Shown: positions 1-8,305 of the stretch, in pieces
How the letters are laid out: the number at the start of each line of letters is the position of its first letter
How positions within the stretch are numbered: position 1 is the first letter of the stretch
Origin: JBBRRP01 sp038251425
GTDB lineage: Bacteria > Myxococcota_A > Polyangia > Polyangiales > Polyangiaceae
Direction: 5' to 3'
Assembly: GCA_038251425.1 (NCBI GenBank)
Contig: JBBSBI010000048.1
Location: 1-28,848 of the forward strand
Length of the DNA stretch: 28,848 bases
Notes under the pieces: model-generated
The model's database searches: none
Seen by the model: the letters and a program-made list of their open reading frames with translations, nothing else
Told to the model about the DNA's origin: nothing
Position numbers and translations under genes: made by a program

Positions 1-2
1 AG

Positions 3-683
3 TTCTCTACGGACTTCGAACACTGGCGTGGCAGCGGGCACCCCGTCGCCGGCGAGGGAGCACACCCAAATGTTCCTGCCTCGGGCTGGCAGGCGAGCTG
101 GCCGCTCCCCTCCACGCAGGCAGAGCTCAGGCAAATCATCAACTGTGATCGGACGCGCCAGACTTGGACCGATGAAACGGGAACTCGCGAGAGCTACCCG
201 ATGAACTGCGTGAATTGGTATCTTGCGTTTGCCTTCTGCACTTGGGCGAGCAGTCGTTTACCAACGGAGGCTGAATGGAATTACGCCGCGGCGGGTGGCG
301 ACGAGCAGCGGAGGTACCCGTGGGGCAATGAAGATCCAGGCGCGGATATTGCCCTGGCCGTGTACGGTTGTTACGGGAAATCAGGCGCGCTTTGCGACGT
401 GAAGGCGCTTCGCGAGGTGGGATCGGCCAGGCTCGGGAATGCTCGTTGGGGCCACGCAGATCTGGCGGGGAATGTTTGGGAGTGGGTATTCGATGCTAAC
501 CACGAGTATACGCCCAAGTGTGAGGACTGCGCGGCTACGGAGGGCAACGGAAATCGGATCTTCCGAGGGGGTTCGTTTTACAATATTTCGGTCTACTTGC
601 TTTCAGGCAATCGTGTCGACAGTGATCCCGCGGGGCGCAGCCAAGACTTCGGTTTCCGTTGCGCCAAAAGCGCCGTGCGGTGA
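3..683 (+). CDS. SUMF1/FGE-like (formylglycine-generating-enzyme family) protein, 5' partial
   Basis: The reading frame is open from the left edge, so the start lies outside the window. The visible part carries the family signature: YPMNCVNWYLAFAFCTW, then RLPTEAEWNYAAAGG, YPWGNE, DLAGNVWEWV, FRGGSF and a C-terminal FGFRCA. True FGEs activate sulfatases by oxidising a Cys to formylglycine with two active-site cysteines shortly after the GGS motif. Here the stretch after RGGSF (FYNISVYLLSGNR) has no cysteine, so FGE activity is unlikely. It more probably belongs to the broad SUMF1-fold group that includes EgtB-like and kinase-associated domains. It converges on the dehydratase gene with a 4-bp gap. 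The family is sure from the motifs; the function is unknown. Confidence 0.88.
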   Translation, partial: FSTDFEHWRGSGHPVAGEGAHPNVPASGWQASWPLPSTQAELRQIINCDRTRQTWTDETGTRESYPMNCVNWYLAFAFCTWASSRLPTEAEWNYAAAGGDEQRRYPWGNEDPGADIALAVYGCYGKSGALCDVKALREVGSARLGNARWGHADLAGNVWEWVFDANHEYTPKCEDCAATEGNGNRIFRGGSFYNISVYLLSGNRVDSDPAGRSQDFGFRCAKSAVR

Positions 684-687
684 GTCG

Positions 688-2409
688 CTAGTGCGATTCT
701 TTGGGAACTTTGGCGCCGCTTTTGCCACGCAAAAAATCAAAATCGACACCCTCATTGGCCTGCAAAACGTGATCCACAAAGAGTAAACCGTAACCGCGAT
801 GGAACGGCTTTTCTGGGGATATATAGCGATTGCGGCGCGCTTCGAGCTCGGCATCGCTCACCTCCAAGTGCAGGCGCCGCCCCGCCACATCGAGCTCAAT
901 CATGTCGCCGCTTTGCACCAAGGCGAGGGTGCCGCCGGCTGCTGCTTCAGGAGCCACATGCAGCACCACCGTGCCATAAGCCGTGCCACTCATTCGAGCA
1001 TCGGAAATGCGCACCATGTCGGTGATGCCTTGGGCGAGGAGCTTTTGGGGCAACGCCATGTTCCCAACTTCGGGAAAGCCTGGGTAACCCTTGGGGCCGC
1101 AGTTTTTGAGGACCATGATGTCGTCCTTGGTGATGTCCAAGTCCGGCGTATCGACGCGCGCTTTGTAGTCTTCGATGCTCTCAAACACGACGGCGCGGCC
1201 TCGGTGTTGTGTGAGCTCTAGAGTTGCCGCGGAGGGCTTGAGCACGGCGCCAAGTGGGGCCAAATTGCCGCTCAAAACCGCGATTCCGCCTTGCGGAGTG
1301 AAGGGCTTGTCGAACGCGTGAATCACGTCGCGGTTGAAGCATTCGGCATCGGCGCAATTCTCCCAGAGTGTGTGGCCATTCACCGTGAGCGCGTCCTTGT
1401 GTATCAAGCTTTCAAGCTCGCGGATCACCGCAGGGATCCCGCCCGCATAGTAGAAATCTTCCATCAGGTATTTGCCCGAGGGCATCAGATTCACCAGGCA
1501 CGGAAGATTGCGTCCCAATCTGTCCCAATCTTCCAGCGTTAGCTTAACGCCAATGCGGCCAGCGAGTGCCAGCAGGTGCACCACCGCGTTCGTGGAACCG
1601 CCGATCGCGCCATTGACCCAAATGGCGTTCTCGAAGGCTTCCTTCGTGAGGATTTGGGAGAGTTTGAGATCTTCCTCCACCATCTCCACAATGCGTCGGC
1701 CGGCCATGTGGGCCAGCACGTAGCGCCTCGAATCCACGGCTGGAATTGCCGCGTTGCCAGGGAGCCCGGCCCCGAGCGCTTCCACCATCGACGCCATCGT
1801 CGAGGCTGTTCCCATCGTCATGCAGTGCCCAGCGGAGCGGCTCATGCAGGCCTCCGCCTCCATGAATGCGGGGAGCGACATCTTCCCAGCTCGGACGGCC
1901 TCACTGAACTCCCACACCGAGGTTCCCGAGCCAATTTCCTGGCCGCGATACTTACCGTTCAGCATCGGCCCGCCCGACACGGTGAGCGTGGGCAGATCGC
2001 AGCTGGCGGCGCCCATCATGAGCGCGGGGGTCGTCTTATCGCAACCACAGAGTAACACTACGCCATCGAGCGGATTGGCCCGAATCGATTCTTCCACATC
2101 CATGCTCACCAGATTGCGGAACATCATGGCCGTCGGGCGCATCAACGTTTCGCCCAGTGACATCACAGGAAATTCCAGCGGAAAGCCGCCGGCTTCGTAC
2201 ACACCGCGCTTCACGTGTTCGGCGATCTGGCGAAAGTGAGCGTTGCAGGGCGTGAGCTCGCTCCAGGTATTGCAGATCCCGATGACAGGGCGACCATCAA
2301 ACAGGTGCGAAGGCAGGCCCTGATTGCGCATCCAGCCCCGATGAATGAAGCCATCGCGATCTGCGTGCCCAAACCATGCTTGGCTTCTTCTCTTGGGTTT
2401 CTCTGACAT
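688..2409 (-). CDS. IlvD/Edd-family dehydratase, probable L-arabinonate (pentonate) dehydratase
   Basis: This 573-aa protein spans the whole length of the IlvD/Edd family and most resembles the [2Fe-2S] pentonate dehydratases, which remove water from L-arabinonate or a related sugar acid to give a 2-keto-3-deoxy acid. Predicted cluster ligands are Cys55 (ELTPCNAH), Cys123 (LCGCDKTT) and Cys196 (SAGHCMTMG). Predicted Mg site residues are Glu87 (SLGETL), Asp124 and Lys125, the lysine carbamylated in homologues. A conserved serine sits in SDARMSGTAYGT. These spacings match the characterised Rhizobium arabinonate dehydratase shifted by four residues, from memory. Dihydroxyacid dehydratase (IlvD) is less likely because of the Cys pattern and WFGHADRDGFIHRGW N-terminus. 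No other sugar-acid genes flank it, so the exact substrate is inferred. Confidence 0.88.
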   Translation of the reverse strand: MSEKPKRRSQAWFGHADRDGFIHRGWMRNQGLPSHLFDGRPVIGICNTWSELTPCNAHFRQIAEHVKRGVYEAGGFPLEFPVMSLGETLMRPTAMMFRNLVSMDVEESIRANPLDGVVLLCGCDKTTPALMMGAASCDLPTLTVSGGPMLNGKYRGQEIGSGTSVWEFSEAVRAGKMSLPAFMEAEACMSRSAGHCMTMGTASTMASMVEALGAGLPGNAAIPAVDSRRYVLAHMAGRRIVEMVEEDLKLSQILTKEAFENAIWVNGAIGGSTNAVVHLLALAGRIGVKLTLEDWDRLGRNLPCLVNLMPSGKYLMEDFYYAGGIPAVIRELESLIHKDALTVNGHTLWENCADAECFNRDVIHAFDKPFTPQGGIAVLSGNLAPLGAVLKPSAATLELTQHRGRAVVFESIEDYKARVDTPDLDITKDDIMVLKNCGPKGYPGFPEVGNMALPQKLLAQGITDMVRISDARMSGTAYGTVVLHVAPEAAAGGTLALVQSGDMIELDVAGRRLHLEVSDAELEARRNRYISPEKPFHRGYGLLFVDHVLQANEGVDFDFLRGKSGAKVPKESH

Positions 2410-2511
2410 AGGCGGCAGCTTATACGTTTGAAAATGCCAGATCCAGCTGCGAGACGGCTAATGTGCGGCAGACAAGGCATGATTGCAGCGCTGGACGTCT
2501 GATTGGAACGC

Positions 2512-3009
2512 ATGAAGAGAAGGATCTGGATTGGGCCTCTCGCGTTGCTATTTGCGTTGGGCTTGCGTTTCATGGCTCTGCCTACCGATAAGCCTGAGGC
2601 TGAGATCGGGCGAGTCATCGAAAGTTTGCGCAGCAGGCTGAGTGATCTCTCGGCGGCTGAGGAACAGAATCTTCTGCAGCTGAACCAATGGGTTGAACCG
2701 AGTGCGCGCGTGGAAGTCGCGGATTTCCCGCTGAGCTCTCGAGGCGCCAAGGCAATTCTGGAAGCAGCACTGCGTCTGGGTGCGAGCCAGCCGACACTCG
2801 AAATCAAGAGTCAACAGATCGCTTTGAGTCCCGACGCACACGTTGCGCGGGTCCTTCTCGAAGTGAATGGGAGCAACCAACGCGGGGGGGCGACTCGCTT
2901 GGTCTCGCGTCGCGTAACGCTCCGTCTTCGGGCGCAGGCGAGAAACTGGAAAATCGAGGATGTGTCGGTCCTCGCGCCCGTGCGCGACTATCCGGAGGCG
3001 CGACCCTGA
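2512..3009 (+). CDS. Hypothetical membrane-anchored protein, possibly NTF2-like
   Basis: I do not recognise a named family. The protein (about 165 aa from this ATG) has a basic N-terminus MKRRIWIG followed by a single hydrophobic helix ending near residue 24. It is therefore a signal-anchored or secreted protein. The rest is a helix-rich stretch, then alternating beta-like strands ending in WKIEDVSVLAP, reminiscent of NTF2/SnoaL-like folds; that fold guess is weak. A TTG nine bases upstream is a possible alternative start. It is transcribed divergently from the dehydratase with about 100 bp between them, and it converges on the small membrane gene at 3031. Confidence 0.6.
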   Translation: MKRRIWIGPLALLFALGLRFMALPTDKPEAEIGRVIESLRSRLSDLSAAEEQNLLQLNQWVEPSARVEVADFPLSSRGAKAILEAALRLGASQPTLEIKSQQIALSPDAHVARVLLEVNGSNQRGGATRLVSRRVTLRLRAQARNWKIEDVSVLAPVRDYPEARP

Positions 3010-3030
3010 ACGCGATTGAGTCAAGGGCCA

Positions 3031-3210
3031 TCAGCCGTTCTCAAGTCGCGGATAAACGTAGATCGTCGAGAGCAAGTAGAGCACGCAAAAAATGAAGATC
3101 CAGCGTAGGAGTTTTTTCAATGCCTGCGCTCGAGCTGGATCCTGCGCTGCACGCGTCGGGAGAATCAGGCTGAAAATAAGCAGCGACATAAGCAAAAGCT
3201 TCGCAATCAC
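3031..3210 (-). CDS. Small two-helix membrane protein coupled to the O-antigen ligase gene
   Basis: A 59-residue protein starts at a GTG that overlaps the stop of the upstream ligase-like gene by four bases (GTGA), the classic arrangement for translational coupling. It has two hydrophobic segments, KLLLMSLLIFSLILP near the N-terminus and WIFIFCVLYLLSTIYVY near the C-terminus, joined by a short basic loop with KKLLR. It resembles no family I can name. A longer frame begins further upstream inside the ligase gene, but that part is low-complexity Arg-rich shadow sequence, so the GTG start is preferred. Its position suggests a role in envelope polysaccharide assembly, which is inference only. Confidence 0.6.
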   Translation of the reverse strand: MIAKLLLMSLLIFSLILPTRAAQDPARAQALKKLLRWIFIFCVLYLLSTIYVYPRLENG

Positions 3211-4769
3211 GGCACGGCCCCTTTGAGGTCGGGCTCGTGCAGCGTCTCGGGTGGGCTGCCGTGTTTTCCGGCTGGCTTGGGGCGAGCCAGTGCGCTCATT
3301 CGCCCTGCCGCACCGAAACAAGCTCCGTGCAAGAGCGCGCACGTAAAGCTGTTCACTCCCATGTCACCCCAGGCTTGGCTCATGAGGATGAAGGCCGCCC
3401 CTGAGCAACTGAGTGCGATCGTTCTCGAAAGCGGATCGTGGCTCACGCGGTAGGCGGCCGCTGCGAAGAACGCTAGGCCTGGATAGGGCAGCCACAGAAG
3501 CCAGAAACCGAGAGCGCCGCCAACACCTAACAGCCAAAGCACGCTGTTGTGCGGGATGTAAAGGTAGAGCGGATGCCCCGCGGAGATATCATCCGCTTTT
3601 ACGAATTCGATGTACTCATGGCCAAAGCCGGAGCCGAACACCAGCACGCGTTTAGCGGTTTGGATCAGGTTGTAATTCTCGATTTCTCGTGTGATGGACG
3701 AAGCGTCCGAACTGGTGCTCACCGAGCTAATGGCTTTTGCTGGAGCAAAAAACGGGTTCGACGAGTTGGCGCCCACGGCGACGTACAGCGCCAGCACCGG
3801 AGCCACAAAAATGGCCCCTCTCGTGACCTGGCGCTTGAGCTTGCCCTTTTCAAGCATGAAATACGCGATGAGCAGTGATGCGCCCATGCCCACAAACGCC
3901 AGCCGGCGATTGTTCAGGATCACCACAACGATCAAAAATGGGACTAATAGCGCAGCCTGCCACAGCGTTTGTTTGGTTCGTTCGGAAAGCAAACGCGTGC
4001 AAACGATAGTAAAAGCGAGCCCAAACGTGACCGAATCAGAATGCGTCGTCGCATAAAAGGGCTTGATGTTCAGGGGACGGCAGACAACCTCATACACCCA
4101 GATCACCAAGAGTCCCTTGGTGAGTGCAACGACGATCAGGGCTGTACCTAAGCGCCGAACATCTTCCGCATTTCGGAGCGCGTAGAGATAGAGCAGTGCA
4201 AGGAGGCCAACGGCCACTGCCTGAAGTATCTGCCAGAAAGCCGGCTGCCCGGCGCCCCCGCGAGCCAGCCCCCAAGCCATCCACACTGCCAAGCCGCCGA
4301 GGTAGAGCTGAATGAGCTTGACGGCTTCCTTGGGTGGCAGCACGCGCTTCTTGCGTGCGTCTTGGTAGGCCTTCCAAAGCAATAAACTGGTGAGCAATGT
4401 GAAAACATTGAGCGAGACGCCCGGGATCCCCAGCCAGGCCTTGAGGCTACCAAAAAAAGCTACGTTCGCTGTTAGGAACGGCGGGGTCCAGTAGCCGTTC
4501 CCGGCGCGTTCATCCGGCGGCTCGAGCACCATGCCGAGCAAGAAAAGCGTTGTGGCGCCCCGGTGCACGGGGGCGGCCCAGACAAACTTGTAGAGGATTG
4601 GAGCCCACAACAAGAAGAAGGAAAGCGGTAACGAACCGATCTGGTCGGCAAGCCAGCATGTCGCAAAGACAACCACGACGGTGATCGCCGACTCGCGAAA
4701 GTAGGTTCTTGGCTTTGAGGTGTGCGCGAGATTAGCCATGTTGGCGGGCTGGCTCGGGCATTCGTGCAC
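3207..4769 (-). CDS. O-antigen ligase / polysaccharide polymerase-like membrane protein
   Basis: A 520-aa protein (510 aa if translation starts at the inner ATG at 4739, MANLAHTSK) with roughly ten to twelve hydrophobic segments spread over its length. The large loop after about residue 330 contains SSITREIENYNLIQTAK, FGSGFGHEY and HPLYLYIPHNSVLWLLGVGG, which matches the Wzy_C/O-antigen ligase superfamily (WaaL, Wzy and related exopolysaccharide polymerases). In these proteins an Arg and the His-containing HNS motif of the periplasmic loop take part in glycan transfer. It acts in the inner membrane on lipid-linked glycans. The small gene at 3031 overlaps its stop. It diverges from the GH44 gene, supporting a surface-polysaccharide locus. 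Ligase and polymerase cannot be told apart from sequence alone. Confidence 0.82.
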   Translation of the reverse strand: MHECPSQPANMANLAHTSKPRTYFRESAITVVVVFATCWLADQIGSLPLSFFLLWAPILYKFVWAAPVHRGATTLFLLGMVLEPPDERAGNGYWTPPFLTANVAFFGSLKAWLGIPGVSLNVFTLLTSLLLWKAYQDARKKRVLPPKEAVKLIQLYLGGLAVWMAWGLARGGAGQPAFWQILQAVAVGLLALLYLYALRNAEDVRRLGTALIVVALTKGLLVIWVYEVVCRPLNIKPFYATTHSDSVTFGLAFTIVCTRLLSERTKQTLWQAALLVPFLIVVVILNNRRLAFVGMGASLLIAYFMLEKGKLKRQVTRGAIFVAPVLALYVAVGANSSNPFFAPAKAISSVSTSSDASSITREIENYNLIQTAKRVLVFGSGFGHEYIEFVKADDISAGHPLYLYIPHNSVLWLLGVGGALGFWLLWLPYPGLAFFAAAAYRVSHDPLSRTIALSCSGAAFILMSQAWGDMGVNSFTCALLHGACFGAAGRMSALARPKPAGKHGSPPETLHEPDLKGAVP

Positions 4770-4891
4770 TGCGACGTTCAGGCCAAGGTGGGGGCGTCAC
4801 GGGCTCCGAGGTTGCCAGACGTGCGGCCTCCAGGCTAGCGCTTGCTGTTCTTACTGAGATAAGTCGCGTTCGCGTGCTATCCCAACCTCAT

Positions 4892-7078
4892 ATGTCTGTT
4901 CTCGTAAACCCGAATCGCACGCGCTGGCTTCCGTGGCTAGCGCTCAGCTCGCTTCTGGCGTTGGGCGCAACAGGATATTGGGCAACCGCGCACTCCAAGC
5001 TTGCCTATAAGATCCGCACCAAGGCCACGCGCCTCTTGGAAAGGTACATACCGCCCCAGGCGCCGGCGGCTAAGCCAGGGCTCCCCGCCGTTCCGAGACA
5101 GTTCAAATGGAAGGAGACCATTTATAAGGGCGGGCTTTCGGAAACTTGGTTCGACTACGGGTGGGCGGATCACGAGATTAAAGGGCCGGGGCCGGCAAAA
5201 GTTCGCTTTTCGAAGTTGGCCGCGTGGATCATCTACGGGCGAGAACACGTGGGGGACTTTGGGGCTGTTGTCTTTAAGGTGAAAGCGCCCAAAAGCTTCG
5301 GAGATTTTTTAGAAGTTAGCCTGCAGATGGATGGGCCTTCGGGATTTGAGAAAATCCAAGTGGGCAATCGCTATCGGTTTCCGCTTCCGAATGGCTGGGA
5401 GCAAGTCGTGGTGCCGATGTACGAGCTGAATCCGCATGGCTTGGCGTTTGATCGCGTGCGTTTGCGGGCGCTTTCCGCGGTGGGCGACGAATGGGTGCTG
5501 CTCGACGAGATCGGTCTGGCAGAACCGTTCGCTCAGGGCCCGCCCCGTATGCGCTTTCCGGAGCTCGATATGAAAGCGGTGGTGCGCTGCGACAAGCCAG
5601 GGCATCCTATCAGCCCGCTGATCTACGGGGTCGCCGATATCAAGGCCGCGCCGGAACTCAATCCAGGGGCGTTTCGCCTGGGCGGCAACGGGATGTCGCG
5701 TTTCAATTGGAAGCTCGACAACGTCTGGAATACGGCCGCAGATTATTACTTTGAGAACGTGACGCTCAGCTTCACGTGGCGCGGCGTCGTTCAGCAGGCC
5801 GCCGATCGGGGTGTGCCGCTCAGCCTCACGCTCCCCATGCTCGGTTGGGTGGCCAAGGACAGCACGTCCAGCTCGTTCCCGGAAGCGATGTTTGGTAAGC
5901 AACAATCCACTGACGGTTGGCGCGCGGGTGCCGGTAACGGATTAACGCCGCAAGGCAAGGAGTTGACCCCCAAAAGCCCGACACTCACGAGCGTCCCAGC
6001 GCCGCCGGAATTCGTCGCCGAATGGGTGAGCGTTCTGCGGGCTGAAGCCGAAAAAGCTGGGAGAACAGGGCGGCGTTCCTACATTCTTGATAATGAGCCG
6101 GGGCTTTGGAATTCAACACACCGGGACGTTCACCCCGAGCCACTCACGTATGATGAGCTCCTCGACCGAACCCTTCGTTATGGTACGGCTGTTCGCAAGG
6201 CGGACCCGAGCGCTGAGATTGTGGGCCCAGCTGAGTGGGGCTGGTCGAATTATTTTTGGTCCAGCAAAGACGCCAAGGCGGGCTTCAGTGAACGCCCCGA
6301 TCGGAGAGCGCACGGGGACATTCCGTTGCTCGATTGGTATTTGAAGAAGCTCGCGGAACACGAGAAGAGAACTGGGGTGCGCATACTCGATGTGGTGGAT
6401 CTGCATTTTTACCCACAAAGCCGCGGGATGTATGAACCGGGAGGTGGTGGCGACACGGACGCTGATGCCGCCCAGCGCAGAATTCGCTCGACGCGCTCGC
6501 TGTGGGACCCTCGCTACCTGGATGAATCTTGGATCAGCGAGAAGATCATGCTGATCCCACGTCTGAAAAAGATCATCGCCGACAACTACCCCGGGCGCAC
6601 CATCTCCATCGGGGAGTGGAGTTTCGGCGCCGAAGGGCATATCAGCGGGGCTGTTGCCACCGCCGAGAGCCTGGGGCGCTTTGCCGAAGCGGGAATTCGC
6701 TCCGCGTACTATTGGACGGCGCCGAAAAAGGGCATCCCGGCATATTTTGGTTTCACGGCGTTTCGCAATTTCGACGGTGCCGGGGGCAAATTTCTGGAGA
6801 ATTTTGTGCCCAGCGAGGCCCCGGAAGACGTTTCCGTGTTCGTATCGCGGGATACCAAAGGGAAACACCTTGTTCTGGTTGCCATCAATCGCGACCCCGA
6901 ACACACAAAAAGGGCGCATTTTGATGTCGCCAGCTGCGGCCAGGCCAGTTCGAAAAAGGTCTTCGTCTATTCAGGTTACCGGCAGGGCTTCGAACTCAAG
7001 CAGGGCGGAGGCCCTGGTGTCGAGGCGATCTTGCCCCCTCTTTCGATCGCCGTGATAGATCTCCAGCTTTCGCCATAA
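4892..7078 (+). CDS. Membrane-anchored glycoside hydrolase family 44 protein
   Basis: A 728-aa protein from the ATG at 4892 (an upstream GTG at 4874 would add six residues). An N-terminal hydrophobic anchor (RWLPWLALSSLLALGATGY) is followed by a beta-sandwich-like region of about 200 residues, then the catalytic region. GH44 hallmarks are visible: ISPLIYGVAD, FRLGGNGMSRFNWKLDN, YILDNEPGLWNSTHRDVHPE, IVGPAEWGWSNYFWS, LDVVDLHFYPQ and ISIGEWSFGAEG. By family analogy Glu402 in DNEP is the acid/base and Glu575 in SIGEWS the nucleophile. GH44 enzymes are retaining endo-beta-1,4-glucanases/xyloglucanases. The C-terminus (AVIDLQLSP) is the usual small beta domain. Lying between a ligase and an acyltransferase, it may trim the cell's own polysaccharide rather than digest plant material; that is inference. 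Confidence 0.87.
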   Translation: MSVLVNPNRTRWLPWLALSSLLALGATGYWATAHSKLAYKIRTKATRLLERYIPPQAPAAKPGLPAVPRQFKWKETIYKGGLSETWFDYGWADHEIKGPGPAKVRFSKLAAWIIYGREHVGDFGAVVFKVKAPKSFGDFLEVSLQMDGPSGFEKIQVGNRYRFPLPNGWEQVVVPMYELNPHGLAFDRVRLRALSAVGDEWVLLDEIGLAEPFAQGPPRMRFPELDMKAVVRCDKPGHPISPLIYGVADIKAAPELNPGAFRLGGNGMSRFNWKLDNVWNTAADYYFENVTLSFTWRGVVQQAADRGVPLSLTLPMLGWVAKDSTSSSFPEAMFGKQQSTDGWRAGAGNGLTPQGKELTPKSPTLTSVPAPPEFVAEWVSVLRAEAEKAGRTGRRSYILDNEPGLWNSTHRDVHPEPLTYDELLDRTLRYGTAVRKADPSAEIVGPAEWGWSNYFWSSKDAKAGFSERPDRRAHGDIPLLDWYLKKLAEHEKRTGVRILDVVDLHFYPQSRGMYEPGGGGDTDADAAQRRIRSTRSLWDPRYLDESWISEKIMLIPRLKKIIADNYPGRTISIGEWSFGAEGHISGAVATAESLGRFAEAGIRSAYYWTAPKKGIPAYFGFTAFRNFDGAGGKFLENFVPSEAPEDVSVFVSRDTKGKHLVLVAINRDPEHTKRAHFDVASCGQASSKKVFVYSGYRQGFELKQGGGPGVEAILPPLSIAVIDLQLSP

Positions 7079-7103
7079 ACCTACGAGTGCGCCGAAGCAA
7101 ATT

Positions 7104-8291
7104 CTAGGCCGCAGGGCTTGCCAGGCCTGGGTCTTGATTTTGGGAGCCCGGGCCCTTGGAAGCGCCACGTGGTTTCCGAGTGGTCAGCTGCCTTCTGAGG
7201 CGTGCACAGGGAGCTTCAACTAGGATCTGGACCAGGTAGCTCAAGGCAATCGAAGCAGGTAGGGCGATGGCGGTACGCACAGGCCAGGACCACGCGGTGT
7301 TGTTGGCGAGGAAGTGGAGAATGGGAACGTGCACGAGGTAGAGCGTGAACGAAATGAGGCCGAAAAACCGCGCGATGCGTGTATTCAGGAGCCAGAACGG
7401 GCCCCAGCTTGGGAAGCGGATGGCCGCGACGAAGATGGGGATGAGCGCAATAGCTTGGACCGTCCAGCGGACGGCATCGTGGAGAACTGCCATGCGGATA
7501 ACAAAGCTTGCGGCGAGCAGTGCGGCGCCAAATGGCAGCCCCAAATAGAGCCAAGCTTTGCCCGAGCCTTCTCGCGGATCGAGCATGGGATTTTTGTACA
7601 GGCCGAGTGCACAGCCAACGAGGATGGTGTCAATCCGGGTGTCTGTAGCTCGGTACACGCGCTCGTAGGTGGCTCCGTCGAGCACGAGGTACACGCGCCA
7701 GAGCATGACCAAAACGCAGATGCCAGAGATAGCCCAGAGCAGCTGCTTCAACTGAACTTTGCGGCTTGAAGCGAGCCAAAACAGCACTGGGAAAACCAAA
7801 TAGAAGTGCTCTTCTACCGAGAGAGACCAGTACACACTCGTGCCGCCGGGAATGTTCTCCACGCCGTGCCAAATGTGCCAGTAATTAGCGATATGCAGCG
7901 CATAGGCCACAAGGGTGGAAACCTCAGCGCGCCCTTCCAAGAGGCCGAGTAAAGTCAGCACCGTGGTGAGGATGAGCACCAGATAGAACGGCGGAAAGAT
8001 CCTGAGCACGCGCCGCAGGTAAAAGTGCCGAAGATTCACGTTACCTGTGGCCGCGAATTCACGCCGCAAGAGCGTCGTTATCAAGTACCCACTCAGGAGG
8101 AAGAACGTGAGCACGCCGAAGGCTGCCGGGAAAGCTCGCGAAAATGGTAACGGCAGAGCGTGCCCAAAGAACACCACGAGGCATGCGGCTCCACGGATGC
8201 CGTCTAACGACGGGATGTAAAAGGAGCCGTGAGGATTATTTGGCACGGGAACGGAGCCGGCACTGGAAGTCGCGAGGGGAAGCGGCGTCAT
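7104..8291 (-). CDS. Acyltransferase 3 (OafA/YrhL-like) family membrane protein
   Basis: A 395-aa multi-spanning protein. The N-terminal YIPSLDGIRGAACLVVFFGHA contains the family's LDGIRG and the His following the first helix. Later motifs are FFLLSGYLITTLL, FYLRRVLRIFPPFYLVL, SVYWSLSVEEHFYLVFPV and FGLISFTLYLVHVPILHF. These proteins transfer acyl groups (often acetyl) to sugars of O-antigens, exopolysaccharides or macrolides at the inner membrane. Length and motif order are normal for the family. It converges on the GH44 gene with 25 bp between them and starts just upstream of the stop of the lipoprotein gene at 8306, so it may share that transcript. It probably acetylates the glycan made by this locus. 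Confidence 0.9.
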   Translation of the reverse strand: MTPLPLATSSAGSVPVPNNPHGSFYIPSLDGIRGAACLVVFFGHALPLPFSRAFPAAFGVLTFFLLSGYLITTLLRREFAATGNVNLRHFYLRRVLRIFPPFYLVLILTTVLTLLGLLEGRAEVSTLVAYALHIANYWHIWHGVENIPGGTSVYWSLSVEEHFYLVFPVLFWLASSRKVQLKQLLWAISGICVLVMLWRVYLVLDGATYERVYRATDTRIDTILVGCALGLYKNPMLDPREGSGKAWLYLGLPFGAALLAASFVIRMAVLHDAVRWTVQAIALIPIFVAAIRFPSWGPFWLLNTRIARFFGLISFTLYLVHVPILHFLANNTAWSWPVRTAIALPASIALSYLVQILVEAPCARLRRQLTTRKPRGASKGPGSQNQDPGLASPAA

Positions 8292-8305
8292 ACGGTGATC
8301 CGAAG

